A stretch of 15,700 nucleotides of DNA from an uncultured Oxalobacteraceae bacterium (GTDB taxonomy: Bacteria; Pseudomonadota; Gammaproteobacteria; Burkholderiales; Burkholderiaceae). Shown here one piece after another: positions 1 to 7,753 of this stretch (position 1 is the stretch's first letter; each line of letters begins with the position of its first letter). The stretch is taken from assembly GCA_946480015.1 (NCBI GenBank), contig CAMLIL010000116.1, forward strand, positions 1-15,700. The letters are read 5' to 3'. The notes under the pieces are model-generated. The model worked only from the letters and a program-made list of their open reading frames with translations. It was not told the origin of the DNA and searched no databases. A program made the translations under genes and the position numbers.

Positions 1-623
1 ACAGCTTATACCGGCTGCAAACCATTCAGTTCGCCGATGGCGCGAAGTGGGATTATCAAACCGTTGCCGGCAAGCTGGTCTACAACGGCACGGCCGGCAA
101 CGATACCCTGACCGGGTTGACGGATGCGCCCAACGTTATCAATGGGGGCGACGGCAACGACACGGTCAACGCGGGCAGCCTCAATGACATCCTCGCCGGC
201 GGCGCGGGCAAGGACACGATCAATGCCGGCGCCGGTGTTGACACCTTCGTCTTTAATCGGGGCGACGGCCAGGATGCGATCAATGAAATCCATTGGGCGA
301 ATAAAGCCGGCGGCAAGAACCTGGACGTGCTGACGCTTGGCGACGATATCGCCAACGACCAGCTCTGGTTCCGCCATGTCGGCAACAACCTCGAGATCGA
401 TGTCATCGGTACCACCGACAGCGTGACGATCAACAACTGGTATTCGGGAAGCGCCTATCACCTTAATCAGGTGGCGGCCAATGGCAAAGTGCTATTGGAG
501 GCCAAGGTCGAGAACCTGGTTGCCGCCATGGCAGCCTTTAGTCCACCCGCTGCCGGCCAGACTGCGCTGCCTGCCAACTATCAAACGGACCTCGCGCCCG
601 TACTGGCGGCCAATTGGACATAG
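1..623 (+). CDS. RTX (hemolysin-type) calcium-binding secreted protein, 3' end
   Basis: The reading frame is open from the first full codon at base 3 to the TAG at 621-623, so this is the last 206 residues of a gene that starts upstream of the window. Early in the fragment come glycine/aspartate nonapeptide repeats of the GGxGxDxxx type (NGTAGNDTL, NGGDGNDTV, AGGAGKDTI, AGAGVDTFV), which fold as a calcium-binding beta roll in RTX proteins. After them lies a hemolysin-type calcium-binding-related domain with FNRGDGQD, LWFRHVGNNLEI and VTINNWY motifs. The last 35 or so residues (AAMAAFSPPAAG... to VLAANWT) have the small-residue, amphipathic look of an uncleaved C-terminal type I secretion signal. 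The gene overlaps the HlyB-type exporter gene by 10 bases, so the protein is very probably its cargo. The catalytic or adhesive domain is outside the window, so whether this is a toxin, protease, lipase or adhesin cannot be told. Confidence 0.9.
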   Translation, partial: SLYRLQTIQFADGAKWDYQTVAGKLVYNGTAGNDTLTGLTDAPNVINGGDGNDTVNAGSLNDILAGGAGKDTINAGAGVDTFVFNRGDGQDAINEIHWANKAGGKNLDVLTLGDDIANDQLWFRHVGNNLEIDVIGTTDSVTINNWYSGSAYHLNQVAANGKVLLEAKVENLVAAMAAFSPPAAGQTALPANYQTDLAPVLAANWT

Positions 624-2749
624 CCGAAACTCCTGCAGTCGACAGCGGACTGGCGTGTCTGGTCATGCTTGCCCGCTTCCACGGTCTAGCGGCTGACCCG
701 CATCAATTGGCGCATGCGTTTGCGCTCGGTGGCCAGTCCTTTGGCATGCAGGACCTCCTGCTGGCCGCCAAACAGCTCGGTTTAATCGCTCGCCGTGCCA
801 AACCGATCGCAGGCCGCTGGGCCACTACGCCCTTGCCGGCCATTGCGCTTGGGCGCGACGGTCGCTTCTTTGTGCTTGCCCGGCTAGAACAGACCGATAG
901 CGGGTGGCGTGCACTGATTCAGGATCCCGCCAGCCAGCGCCCGGAAACCCTGGCCAACGATGATCTGGCAGCCCGCTGGAGCGGTGAGATGATCCTGTTG
1001 TCATCGCGCGCATCACTGGCGGGGGAGCTGGCGCGCTTCGATTTCACCTGGTTCATTCCGGCGATCGTCAAATACCGCAAGTTGCTGGGGGAAGTGCTGT
1101 TGGTGTCGCTGGTGTTGCAGCTGTTCGCGCTGGTCACGCCGCTGTTCTTTCAGGTGGTGATGGACAAGGTGCTGGTGCACCGAGGGTTCACCACGCTCGA
1201 CGTGATCGCGGCCGGGCTACTGCTTGTGACCCTGTTTGAAGCGGGCCTGAACGCCTTGCGCAGTTATGTTTTCGCCCATACCAGCAGCCGCATTGATGTC
1301 GAGCTTGGGGCGCGGCTTTTCCGCCATTTGCTCGGCTTGCCTCTAGCGTATTTCGAGGCGCGGCGGGTGGGCGACTCGGTTGCACGCATCCGCGAACTGG
1401 AAAACATTCGATCATTCTTGACCGGCAATGCCATGACGCTGGTGCTGGATCTGCTCTTCTCTGTCGTTTTTATCGGGGTCATGCTGTATTACAGCCGCTG
1501 GCTGACGCTGTTGGTCGGCCTGTCCCTGCCTTGTTACTTCGCGTTGTCCTTACTCGTCACACCGCTCTTGCGCACCCGCCTGCATGAGAAATTCAACCGT
1601 GGCGCCGAGAATCAAGCCTTCCTCGTTGAAACCATCAGTGGCATCGACACGATCAAGGCGACCGCGGTCGAGCCGCAATGGACACGCGCCTGGGACAAGC
1701 AATTGGCTGCCTATATCGCTGCCGGCTTTCGGACCGCGACCCTGGCGACCGTGGCCAACAATGGCGTGACGTTGATCAGCAAGCTGGTGACTGTTGCAAC
1801 CATGTATTTCGGCGCCAAATCGGTGATCGCCGGGGAGTTGAGTGTCGGCCAGCTAATCGCCTTCAACATGCTAGCTGGCCACGTTTCGACCCCGGTTATG
1901 CGCCTGGCGCAAATGTGGACCGATTTTCAGCAAACCGGGATCTCGATGCAACGCCTTGGCGATATCCTCAATACCCGCACGGAAGTAGCCGGCAACAAGA
2001 GCGCCCTGCCGCCGATCGTGGGGAAGATCACCCTCGAGCAGGTGACCTTTCGCTACCGTCCGGATGGTTCGGAAGTGTTGTGTGGGCTCGACCTGGCAAT
2101 TCGTCCGGGGGAAATTATCGGTATCGTAGGCCGCTCCGGCTCCGGAAAGAGCACGTTGACCAAGCTGGTGCAGCGCCTGTATTTGCCGGAGCGCGGACGC
2201 GTCATGATTGACGGCATCGATCTGGCGCTTGCCGATGCCTCATCCCTGCGGCGTCAGATCGGCGTGGTGTTGCAAGAAAACGTGCTCTTCAACCGATCGA
2301 TTCGCAACAACATCGCCTTGAGCGACCCTGGAGCACCGCTGGAAGCCGTGATTCGAGCGGCAAAGCTGGCGGGAGCGCATGAGTTTATCAGTGCCTTGCC
2401 GGAAGGTTACGACAATCCCGTGGGCGAGCACGGCACTGGGTTATCCGGCGGGCAGCGGCAACGGATTGCGATCGCCCGGGCCTTGATGGCCAATCCGAAA
2501 ATCCTGATTTTCGATGAAGCTACCAGTGCGCTCGATTATGAATCGGAACGCATCATTCAAGACAATATGCAAACCATTTGTCAAGGACGCACGGTCTTGA
2601 TTATTGCGCATCGCCTGTCCGCCGTGCGCGATGCTCACCGGATCGTCGTGATGGACCAGGGCACGATTGTTGAACAAGGCTCACATGCGGAACTCCTTGC
2701 CCAGGCAGACGGCCACTTTGCACGTCTCTACCGTTTGCAACAAGGATAA
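614..2749 (+). CDS. hlyB: HlyB-type type I secretion ABC transporter/permease with degenerate C39 domain
   Basis: This is a 711-residue inner-membrane exporter that powers ATP-dependent secretion of RTX proteins through a HlyB-HlyD-TolC channel. Residues 1-125 form a peptidase-C39-like domain. The usual catalytic cysteine is serine here (D10-S11-G12), so the domain should bind cargo rather than cut it, as in E. coli HlyB, which has tyrosine there. Residues about 150-430 are the six-helix membrane domain, with LFFQVVMDKVLVHRG and SRIDVELGARLFRHLL motifs almost identical to HlyB. The nucleotide-binding domain has Walker A GRSGSGKST at 506-514, signature LSGGQ at 610-614, Walker B ending D634-E635, and switch H666. 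All sit four residues beyond the E. coli HlyB positions (707 aa). The start is a TTG at 614 inside the RTX gene: only this start leaves the C39-like domain whole, although the ribosome-binding site is weak. Translation is probably coupled to the cargo gene. Confidence 0.95.
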   Translation: MDIAETPAVDSGLACLVMLARFHGLAADPHQLAHAFALGGQSFGMQDLLLAAKQLGLIARRAKPIAGRWATTPLPAIALGRDGRFFVLARLEQTDSGWRALIQDPASQRPETLANDDLAARWSGEMILLSSRASLAGELARFDFTWFIPAIVKYRKLLGEVLLVSLVLQLFALVTPLFFQVVMDKVLVHRGFTTLDVIAAGLLLVTLFEAGLNALRSYVFAHTSSRIDVELGARLFRHLLGLPLAYFEARRVGDSVARIRELENIRSFLTGNAMTLVLDLLFSVVFIGVMLYYSRWLTLLVGLSLPCYFALSLLVTPLLRTRLHEKFNRGAENQAFLVETISGIDTIKATAVEPQWTRAWDKQLAAYIAAGFRTATLATVANNGVTLISKLVTVATMYFGAKSVIAGELSVGQLIAFNMLAGHVSTPVMRLAQMWTDFQQTGISMQRLGDILNTRTEVAGNKSALPPIVGKITLEQVTFRYRPDGSEVLCGLDLAIRPGEIIGIVGRSGSGKSTLTKLVQRLYLPERGRVMIDGIDLALADASSLRRQIGVVLQENVLFNRSIRNNIALSDPGAPLEAVIRAAKLAGAHEFISALPEGYDNPVGEHGTGLSGGQRQRIAIARALMANPKILIFDEATSALDYESERIIQDNMQTICQGRTVLIIAHRLSAVRDAHRIVVMDQGTIVEQGSHAELLAQADGHFARLYRLQQG
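2742..2746 (+). promoter_or_regulatory. Ribosome-binding site of hlyD
   Basis: AAGGA lies in the last codons of hlyB and sits 6 bases before the ATG at 2753. A GTG at 2750-2752 directly precedes that ATG in frame. The spacing favours the ATG as the true start. Confidence 0.6.
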
Positions 2750-2752
2750 GTG

Positions 2753-4174
2753 ATGACAGCACGGATACAGGCGCTAGGCGATCTGCTGGCCCGTTACAAA
2801 GCAGTATTCTCGCATGCATGGCAGGAGCGCTTGCGCATGGGTGGTAATACCTATCAGGCCCATGAGGCCCAGTTTCTGCCTGCGGCCCTGGCACTGCAGG
2901 AGACACCACTTTCGCCCGCGCCGCGCGTGGCCATGTGGCTGCTAATGGCGTTTGCGGCGTTGGCCCTGGCAGGCGCGGTGTTCGGCAGGATTGACATTGT
3001 CGCGGTTGCACAAGGCAAGATCGTGCCCAACGATCGCACCAAAACGATTCAGGCGATCGAGACCGCCAGTGTCAAGGATATTCATGTGGTGGATGGACAA
3101 AGCGTCAAGGCCGGCGACGTATTGATCGAGCTGGATGCCAGCACCACCGATGCCGATACGAAACGTGTCAGCAGCGACCTCTCCGCTGCGCGCTTGCAAG
3201 GCTTGCGTGCGCAGGCCATGTTGAGCGCGATTGCGACCGGGAACGAACCGGCTATGGAAACCATGCCCGACATGTCGGCTGCCCAGGTGGAGCAAGCGCA
3301 GCGGTGGGTAGCCGGGCAATACGCAGAAATGCGCGCCAAGCTGGCGCGAATCGATGCCGATATCGCGCGCCGCGAGGCGGAGCTGCGCTCGACCCATGAA
3401 CTGGTGCGCAAGCTGGAACAAACCGTGCCGCTGGCACGCGGACGGGCGAAGGATTTGCAAGCGCTGGCCCAAGACGGCTATGTGCCTCAGCATGCTTTTC
3501 TGGACAAGGAGCAAAGCCGCATTGAACAAGAGGCCGATTTAAGGAATCTGCGCAGCCGCCTGAACGAAATTGCAGCATCGTTGCGCGAAGGTCGTGCCCA
3601 GCGCATTTCGTTACAGGCGGAAATGCGGCGCAGCGCTTTGGACAGCTTGAACGACGCTGAGCAGAAAGCCGCCGTCTTGCAGCAGGACCTGATTAAAGCC
3701 GGCGTACATGGCAAGCTGATGCGATTGACGGCGCCGGTCGATGGCACAGTCCAGCAGCTTGCGGTGCACACCGTAGGCGGCGTCGTCACCGCTGCGCAAC
3801 CATTGATGATAATCGTGCCGAACGATCATGCCTTGGAAGTACAGGCGTTTTTAGACAACAAGGATATCGGCTTTGTGAATCCGAATCAGCAAGCTGAAAT
3901 CAAGGTAGAAACCTTCCCCTACACTCGGTATGGCACGATTCGCGGGACGGTGACCGATGTATCGCATGACGCAATTGATGACGAAAAGAGGGGGCTGATC
4001 TACGCGCTGCGCGTCAAGATGGACCGCGCCACCATGGCAGTGGAAGGAAAAACGATCAAGCTGTCCCCAGGCATGTCGGTTGCGGTTGAAGTCAAGACCG
4101 GACAGCGGCGCGTGATCGAGTATTTCTTAAGTCCATTGCTGCAATATAAACAGGAGAGCTTGCGCGAGCGGTAA
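2753..4174 (+). CDS. hlyD: HlyD-type periplasmic adaptor (membrane fusion protein) of type I secretion
   Basis: This is a 473-residue adaptor (E. coli HlyD is 478) that links the inner-membrane ABC exporter to an outer-membrane TolC-type channel. A cytoplasmic N-terminal segment of about 58 residues precedes one membrane helix at about 60-78. After it comes the first lipoyl half (IVAVAQGKIVPND, VVDGQSVKAGDVLIELD). Residues about 140-320 are a long charged alpha-helical hairpin rich in Q, E, R and A. Next are the second lipoyl half (LTAPVDGTVQQLAVHTVGG) and a beta-barrel part with NKDIGFVN and VETFPYTRYG. The protein ends in SLRER, the same ending as E. coli HlyD, a part important for secretion in that family. 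It follows hlyB after 3 bases (TAA, GTG, ATG), so the two are one operon. No TolC gene follows; the next gene is on the opposite strand and ends 6 bases away. Confidence 0.95.
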   Translation: MTARIQALGDLLARYKAVFSHAWQERLRMGGNTYQAHEAQFLPAALALQETPLSPAPRVAMWLLMAFAALALAGAVFGRIDIVAVAQGKIVPNDRTKTIQAIETASVKDIHVVDGQSVKAGDVLIELDASTTDADTKRVSSDLSAARLQGLRAQAMLSAIATGNEPAMETMPDMSAAQVEQAQRWVAGQYAEMRAKLARIDADIARREAELRSTHELVRKLEQTVPLARGRAKDLQALAQDGYVPQHAFLDKEQSRIEQEADLRNLRSRLNEIAASLREGRAQRISLQAEMRRSALDSLNDAEQKAAVLQQDLIKAGVHGKLMRLTAPVDGTVQQLAVHTVGGVVTAAQPLMIIVPNDHALEVQAFLDNKDIGFVNPNQQAEIKVETFPYTRYGTIRGTVTDVSHDAIDDEKRGLIYALRVKMDRATMAVEGKTIKLSPGMSVAVEVKTGQRRVIEYFLSPLLQYKQESLRER

Positions 4175-4180
4175 ACCTTA

Positions 4181-5524
4181 TCAATCGCGCTCGTCGCTGT
4201 CTTCCTGATCGCGCCCGGGCTGGGGAATCACCTTCACCAGCACGATGCGCGGACCGTTCATCTTCTTGACTACGATATCGAAGCGCGGGAACTCGATTTT
4301 CTGACCCTGCTTCGGGATATCGCCCAGTTTCACCATCAGCAGCCCGCCCACCGATTCGACTTCATCCAGGCCCAGGGTTTCGTTATCGATGTCGATGCCG
4401 AGGATGCGTTCGAGCGAAAAGATCGGCAGGCTGGCCTTGCCGATCAGGGTGCCGTCCGGCTGGCGCAGCCAGTCGTTTTCATTGAGGCGGAATTCGTCGC
4501 GGATTTCGCCCACCATCGCGCCGAGCAGGTTGTCGAGCGTGATGAAGCCGACCGCGCGCTTGCCTTTTTCGCCGATCAGCGCGAAGTGCGGCGCGCCGTC
4601 GCGGAAGCGGCGGAACATCTGCTGCGCCGGGGTGCGCGCCGACACGGTTTCCACCGGCCGCAGGAATTGGGTCAGGTCGGTGATGGGACGCCCGGTCTGC
4701 TGGGCGAAAAACAGATCCTTCAGGTGAATAATGCCCAGCACGTCTTCATTGTTCACATCGAAGTAGGGATAGCGCGAAAAGCGGTTGCGCACCACCGTCT
4801 GCAGGTTTTCTTCCAGGCTCTGGTCGGCGTACAGGGCGATCACTTCATTAATCGGCCGCATCAGGTCCGACACCGACAGCTGCGAAAAGTCGAGCGACTG
4901 GGCCAGGATATGGCGCTCGTCGCGGGTGAATTTTTCGCCCGGCTGGCTGGTGCGCAGGATCAGCTTGAGTTCCTCGGTCGAATAATGGGCGTCGTGCCCG
5001 CCGGTGCCGGCCAGGCCGACCAGGCGCAGCACCAGGGTGGCGCTGCCGTTGAGCAGCCAGATGGCCGGGTACATGCCCCAGTAAAACGCATACAGGGGCA
5101 GCGCGCTCCACAGGCCGACGGCTTCCGGGTTGCGGATCGCCAGCGACTTGGGCGCCAGTTCGCCGACCACGATGTGCAGAAAGGAAATCACACTGAAGGC
5201 GACCGCAATCGAAATGCCGTGGATCACCGCCGGCGAGCTGATGCCGATCAGGTGCAGCAGCGGTTCGAGCAATCCGGCAAAGGCCGGTTCGCCCACCCAG
5301 CCCAGGCCCAGCGAGGCCAGGGTGATGCCCAGCTGGCAGGCCGACAGATAGGCGTCGAGCTGGCTATGGACTTCGCCGAGGATGCGGCCGCGTAATCCCT
5401 GGGTCTTGGCAATGGCCCGCACGCGGGTCTTGCGCAGGGTGACGATGCCGAATTCGGCCGCCACGAAAAAGCCGTTTAGCACGACCAGAAACAGGGCGAG
5501 CAGGACGAACAGAACGTTAAGCAT
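4181..5524 (-). CDS. CNNM/CBS/CorC_HlyC-domain membrane protein (UPF0053 'hemolysin family')
   Basis: This is a 447-residue inner-membrane protein of the family containing CorB/CorC/YfjD and eukaryotic CNNM proteins, linked to magnesium or cobalt homeostasis. Residues 1-195 are the CNNM membrane domain, starting with a hydrophobic helix (LFVLLALFLVVLNGFFVAAEFG). It carries the family motif GELAPKS at about 121-127, followed by hydrophobic segments. A CBS pair lies at about 220-340 (SRYPYFD, VLGIIHLKDL, then FALIGEKG, VGFITLDNLLG). A CorC_HlyC domain follows at about 350-435 (LPIFSLERILGI, ESVGGLLMVKLG). The family name 'hemolysin' is historical, so adjacency to the RTX exporter, which is on the other strand, does not imply a shared role. 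The start ATG (5522-5524) begins right at the first membrane helix; its ribosome-binding site is weak. The substrate is not determined by sequence alone. Confidence 0.9.
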   Translation of the reverse strand: MLNVLFVLLALFLVVLNGFFVAAEFGIVTLRKTRVRAIAKTQGLRGRILGEVHSQLDAYLSACQLGITLASLGLGWVGEPAFAGLLEPLLHLIGISSPAVIHGISIAVAFSVISFLHIVVGELAPKSLAIRNPEAVGLWSALPLYAFYWGMYPAIWLLNGSATLVLRLVGLAGTGGHDAHYSTEELKLILRTSQPGEKFTRDERHILAQSLDFSQLSVSDLMRPINEVIALYADQSLEENLQTVVRNRFSRYPYFDVNNEDVLGIIHLKDLFFAQQTGRPITDLTQFLRPVETVSARTPAQQMFRRFRDGAPHFALIGEKGKRAVGFITLDNLLGAMVGEIRDEFRLNENDWLRQPDGTLIGKASLPIFSLERILGIDIDNETLGLDEVESVGGLLMVKLGDIPKQGQKIEFPRFDIVVKKMNGPRIVLVKVIPQPGRDQEDSDERD

Positions 5525-5572
5525 AGTTATTGTTATCGCAGGCCAATAAGGCCGGGATCGCCATTGTACCGT

Positions 5573-6481
5573 TCATGGGGTGCTAAACCCACCACGATGC
5601 ACAGCTGAAAGTATCGCTTCCACCGCCGGGTGCTTGATCTTGCGTTCGTTCGACACCGCGTAAAACTGTTCGCGCACCTGCGGCACCGGGCCCACCAGCA
5701 CCGCGCCGAACTGCTCGGCCAGATCGGCCGCCAGCGCCGCAGGCGCGAAGTACAGGCCGGTGCCGCGCCGTCCGAAGGTGTTGAGCAAGGCGTTGTCCTC
5801 GAATTCGCCGACGATGTCGGGCCGTACATTGTGCAGCTCGAACCATTCGTCGATGCGTCCGCGTAAAGCATTGTTGCGGGTCGGCAGGAGGAAGGGCGCG
5901 CCGTTGAGGTTGCCGGGAAACTCGCCCGCATACACATTGGCCAGCGCCGGCGCGCCCACCACCACGGTAGCGCTTTCGAACAGCAGATGGCTGAACACGC
6001 GCAGGGTGGTGCCCGAGCGCACCGCGCGGTCGGTCAGCACCACGTCCAGCTTGTGCAGGGCCAGGTCGGCCAGCAGCGCATCGAACTGGTCTTCGTAGCA
6101 CACCAGGCGCACCGGCTTGGGCAGGTGCAGGGTCGCTTCCAACAGGCGGAAGGCGGTCAGCTTGGGCAGGGAATCGGAAATGCCGACCGTCAGGCGCACC
6201 TTGCCGCTGTCGGTTTCGCCCAGCGCTTCCTGCATCTGTTCACCCAGCAGGAAGATCTGGTCGGCGTAGGCCATGGCCAGCTGGCCGGCTTCGGTCAGCA
6301 CCAGGCGCCGTCCCTGCTGGTGAAACAGGGCCTTGCCGATCGACTGTTCCAGCTGCGACAGCTGGGTACTGATGGTCTGCACCGCCAGCCCCAAGCGCGT
6401 CGACGCGCGCGTGATGCCGCCTTCCTTGGCCACCACCCAGAAGTAGTACAGGTGGCGGAAATTCATCCCCGTGGTTTTCAT
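5573..6481 (-). CDS. LysR-family transcriptional regulator, NhaR-like
   Basis: This is a 302-residue DNA-binding regulator. Residues about 6-65 form the winged helix-turn-helix with the wording typical of the NhaR branch (FRHLYYFWVVAKEGGITRAS, LGLAVQTISTQLSQLEQ, LTEAGQLAMAYADQI). The rest is the LysR effector domain (TVGISDSLPKLTAF, LDVVLTDRAV). In E. coli, NhaR activates nhaA in response to sodium; that ligand should not be assumed here, because no nhaA gene is in view. The gene is divergent from the TerC-like gene (108 bases between start codons), the usual arrangement for a LysR protein that controls its neighbour, and a perfect dyad lies between them. The ATG at 6481 (MKTTGMNF) was chosen because AGAAG lies close upstream; an alternative ATG at 6466 would shorten the protein by five residues before the HTH. 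Confidence 0.9.
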   Translation of the reverse strand: MKTTGMNFRHLYYFWVVAKEGGITRASTRLGLAVQTISTQLSQLEQSIGKALFHQQGRRLVLTEAGQLAMAYADQIFLLGEQMQEALGETDSGKVRLTVGISDSLPKLTAFRLLEATLHLPKPVRLVCYEDQFDALLADLALHKLDVVLTDRAVRSGTTLRVFSHLLFESATVVVGAPALANVYAGEFPGNLNGAPFLLPTRNNALRGRIDEWFELHNVRPDIVGEFEDNALLNTFGRRGTGLYFAPAALAADLAEQFGAVLVGPVPQVREQFYAVSNERKIKHPAVEAILSAVHRGGFSTP

Positions 6482-6500
6482 GGCTTCTGTTTTTATGAAG

Positions 6501-6514
6501 TAATCGTTCGATTA
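6501..6514. promoter_or_regulatory. Perfect dyad TAATCG-TT-CGATTA, candidate LysR operator
   Basis: TAATCGTTCGATTA is a perfect 6+6 bp inverted repeat with a 2-base centre. It lies 19 bases upstream of the LysR start and 75 bases upstream of the TerC-like start, in an AT-rich patch of an otherwise GC-rich region. The place and symmetry fit an operator read by the divergent LysR protein. The binding itself is inferred. Confidence 0.5.
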
Positions 6515-6571
6515 TCTCCTATTTTTAAATTGGTGTCACGGCCCTACACTGGGCCCCATCGCGTCACCTAT

Positions 6572-6578
6572 GGAGAGG
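6572..6578 (+). promoter_or_regulatory. Ribosome-binding site of the DUF475/TerC-like gene
   Basis: GGAGAGG ends 11 bases before the ATG at 6590. The reading frame stays open far upstream, antisense to the LysR gene, so this site together with the start of recognisable protein sequence decides the start at 6590. Confidence 0.6.
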
Positions 6579-6589
6579 TAAAACAAACT

Positions 6590-7642
6590 ATGAAGCATTT
6601 CAGAGTGTCAATTCTTGTGTCAATCGCTTGCTTGGCGGTTGCGGGCTGGTGGGGCTATACGCACCACGGCATGGCGGGAGCGCTGTCGGCGTTCGGTATC
6701 GCGCTGATTCTGGCGATCATGGAAGTATCGCTGTCGTTCGACAACGCGGTGGTCAACGCCTCGGTGCTGAAAACCTGGGACCCGTTCTGGCAAAAGCTGT
6801 TCCTGGGCCTGGGCATCCTGATCGCCGTATTCGGTATGCGCTTGCTGTTCCCGCTGGTGATCGTGGCGGCAGCGGCTGACCTGGGACTGGTGGAGGTGTG
6901 GAATCTGGCCCTGTCCGATCCGAAGGCGTATTCAGCGCACCTGACGGCGCACCACGCCGAAGTGGCGGCCTTTGGCGGCATGTTCCTGCTGCTGGTTTTC
7001 CTGAACTTCCTGTTTGATTCGGACAAGGAACTGCACTGGCTGGGGCACTTCGAGAAGAAGCTCGGCTCGCTCGGCAAGGTCTCGTCGATCTCGGTGATGA
7101 TCTCGCTCGCCACGCTGATGGGGGCCATCAACCTGGTGCCGGAAGCGCAAAAGATGGTCGTGCTGATGGCCGGTCTGTGGGGCATTCTGATTTACGTGGC
7201 CGTCGACGGCGTGAGCAGCCTGCTGGAGAAGGAAGAAGAGGGCGGCAGCAATGTTGGCGACATGGTCAAGCGCGGCGGTATCGGCGGTTTCCTGTACCTC
7301 GAAGTGCTCGATGCTTCGTTCTCCTTCGACGGCGTGATCGGCGCGTTTGCGATCACCAGCGATGTCGTGATCATCATGCTGGGCCTGGCAATCGGCGCGA
7401 TGTTCGTGCGTTCGATGACGGTGTTTTTGGTGGAGAAGGGCACGCTCGATAACTACGTGTACCTGGAGCACGGCGCGCACTACGCGATCGGCATCCTGGC
7501 GCTGATCATGTTGGCGAGCATGAAGTTCCACATCCCTGAAATCTTCACCGGCCTCATTGGTGTGGCGTTCATCGTGGCCAGCCTGTGGTCTTCGCTGCGT
7601 CACCGGAAAGAGCAAGCGCTGCTGGCAACGGCCAGCGCGTAA
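6590..7642 (+). CDS. DUF475 / TerC-like integral membrane protein
   Basis: This is a 350-residue polytopic inner-membrane protein of the DUF475 family, a relative of TerC. It has about eight or nine hydrophobic segments and the two repeated acidic motifs that mark the TerC fold. The first is E45-V-S-L-S-F-D51-N52-A-V-V-N; the second is E238-V-L-D-A-S-F-S-F-D247-G-V-I-G-A-F. The paired E and D residues inside membrane helices are the likely metal-ion site. The C-terminal part (YVYLEHGAHYAIG) also matches the family. The charged linker at about 215-230 (LLEKEEEGGSN) is shorter than the acidic linker I recall from actinobacterial members. TerC-type proteins are linked to tellurite resistance and manganese or other metal handling; the substrate here is unknown. 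The gene heads the cluster with terD, an AIM24 gene and terZ, and is divergent from a LysR regulator. Confidence 0.9.
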   Translation: MKHFRVSILVSIACLAVAGWWGYTHHGMAGALSAFGIALILAIMEVSLSFDNAVVNASVLKTWDPFWQKLFLGLGILIAVFGMRLLFPLVIVAAAADLGLVEVWNLALSDPKAYSAHLTAHHAEVAAFGGMFLLLVFLNFLFDSDKELHWLGHFEKKLGSLGKVSSISVMISLATLMGAINLVPEAQKMVVLMAGLWGILIYVAVDGVSSLLEKEEEGGSNVGDMVKRGGIGGFLYLEVLDASFSFDGVIGAFAITSDVVIIMLGLAIGAMFVRSMTVFLVEKGTLDNYVYLEHGAHYAIGILALIMLASMKFHIPEIFTGLIGVAFIVASLWSSLRHRKEQALLATASA

Positions 7643-7648
7643 GGACCG

Positions 7649-7679
7649 CGCGGCAAATGGCGAACACCGGTTTGCCGCG
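7649..7679 (+). terminator. Intergenic hairpin between the TerC-like gene and terD
   Basis: CGCGGCAAA (7649-7657) pairs perfectly with TTTGCCGCG (7671-7679) around a 13-base loop, starting 6 bases after the TerC-like stop codon. There is no run of T directly after it, so it is a weak terminator or a processing/attenuation hairpin rather than a textbook intrinsic terminator. About 75 bases of AT-richer sequence follow before terD, where a second promoter could lie; I could not find a convincing -35/-10 pair. Confidence 0.45.
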
Positions 7680-7753
7680 GGATGAAAGCAGGTGTTCACT
7701 GTCTTACACAAGTCGTTCTTTATTTTGATTTTCTACTTTTGGAGAAATACATC

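Noticed and set aside
4160..4200. CGAGCG/CGCTCG stem around the convergent hlyD and CNNM gene ends
   Set aside because: It has only 6 bp with a loop of about 17 bases, lies partly inside both coding regions and has no T-run; too weak to call a terminator.
4181..5524. Reading the 'hemolysin family' gene as part of the RTX hemolysin system
   Set aside because: The name is historical. The protein is a CNNM/CBS/CorC type, lies on the opposite strand and has no RTX or secretion features.
6535..6570. CCCCAT motif resembling a sigma-32 -10 box before the TerC-like gene
   Set aside because: No CTTGAA-like -35 lies at the right distance. The presence of rpoH in the window is not evidence.
5987..6589. 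Upstream part of a long open frame (to 7642) that would add about 200 residues to the TerC-like protein
   Set aside because: It is antisense to the LysR gene, has low-complexity H/Q/R-rich sequence, and a clear ribosome-binding site and family sequence start at 6590.
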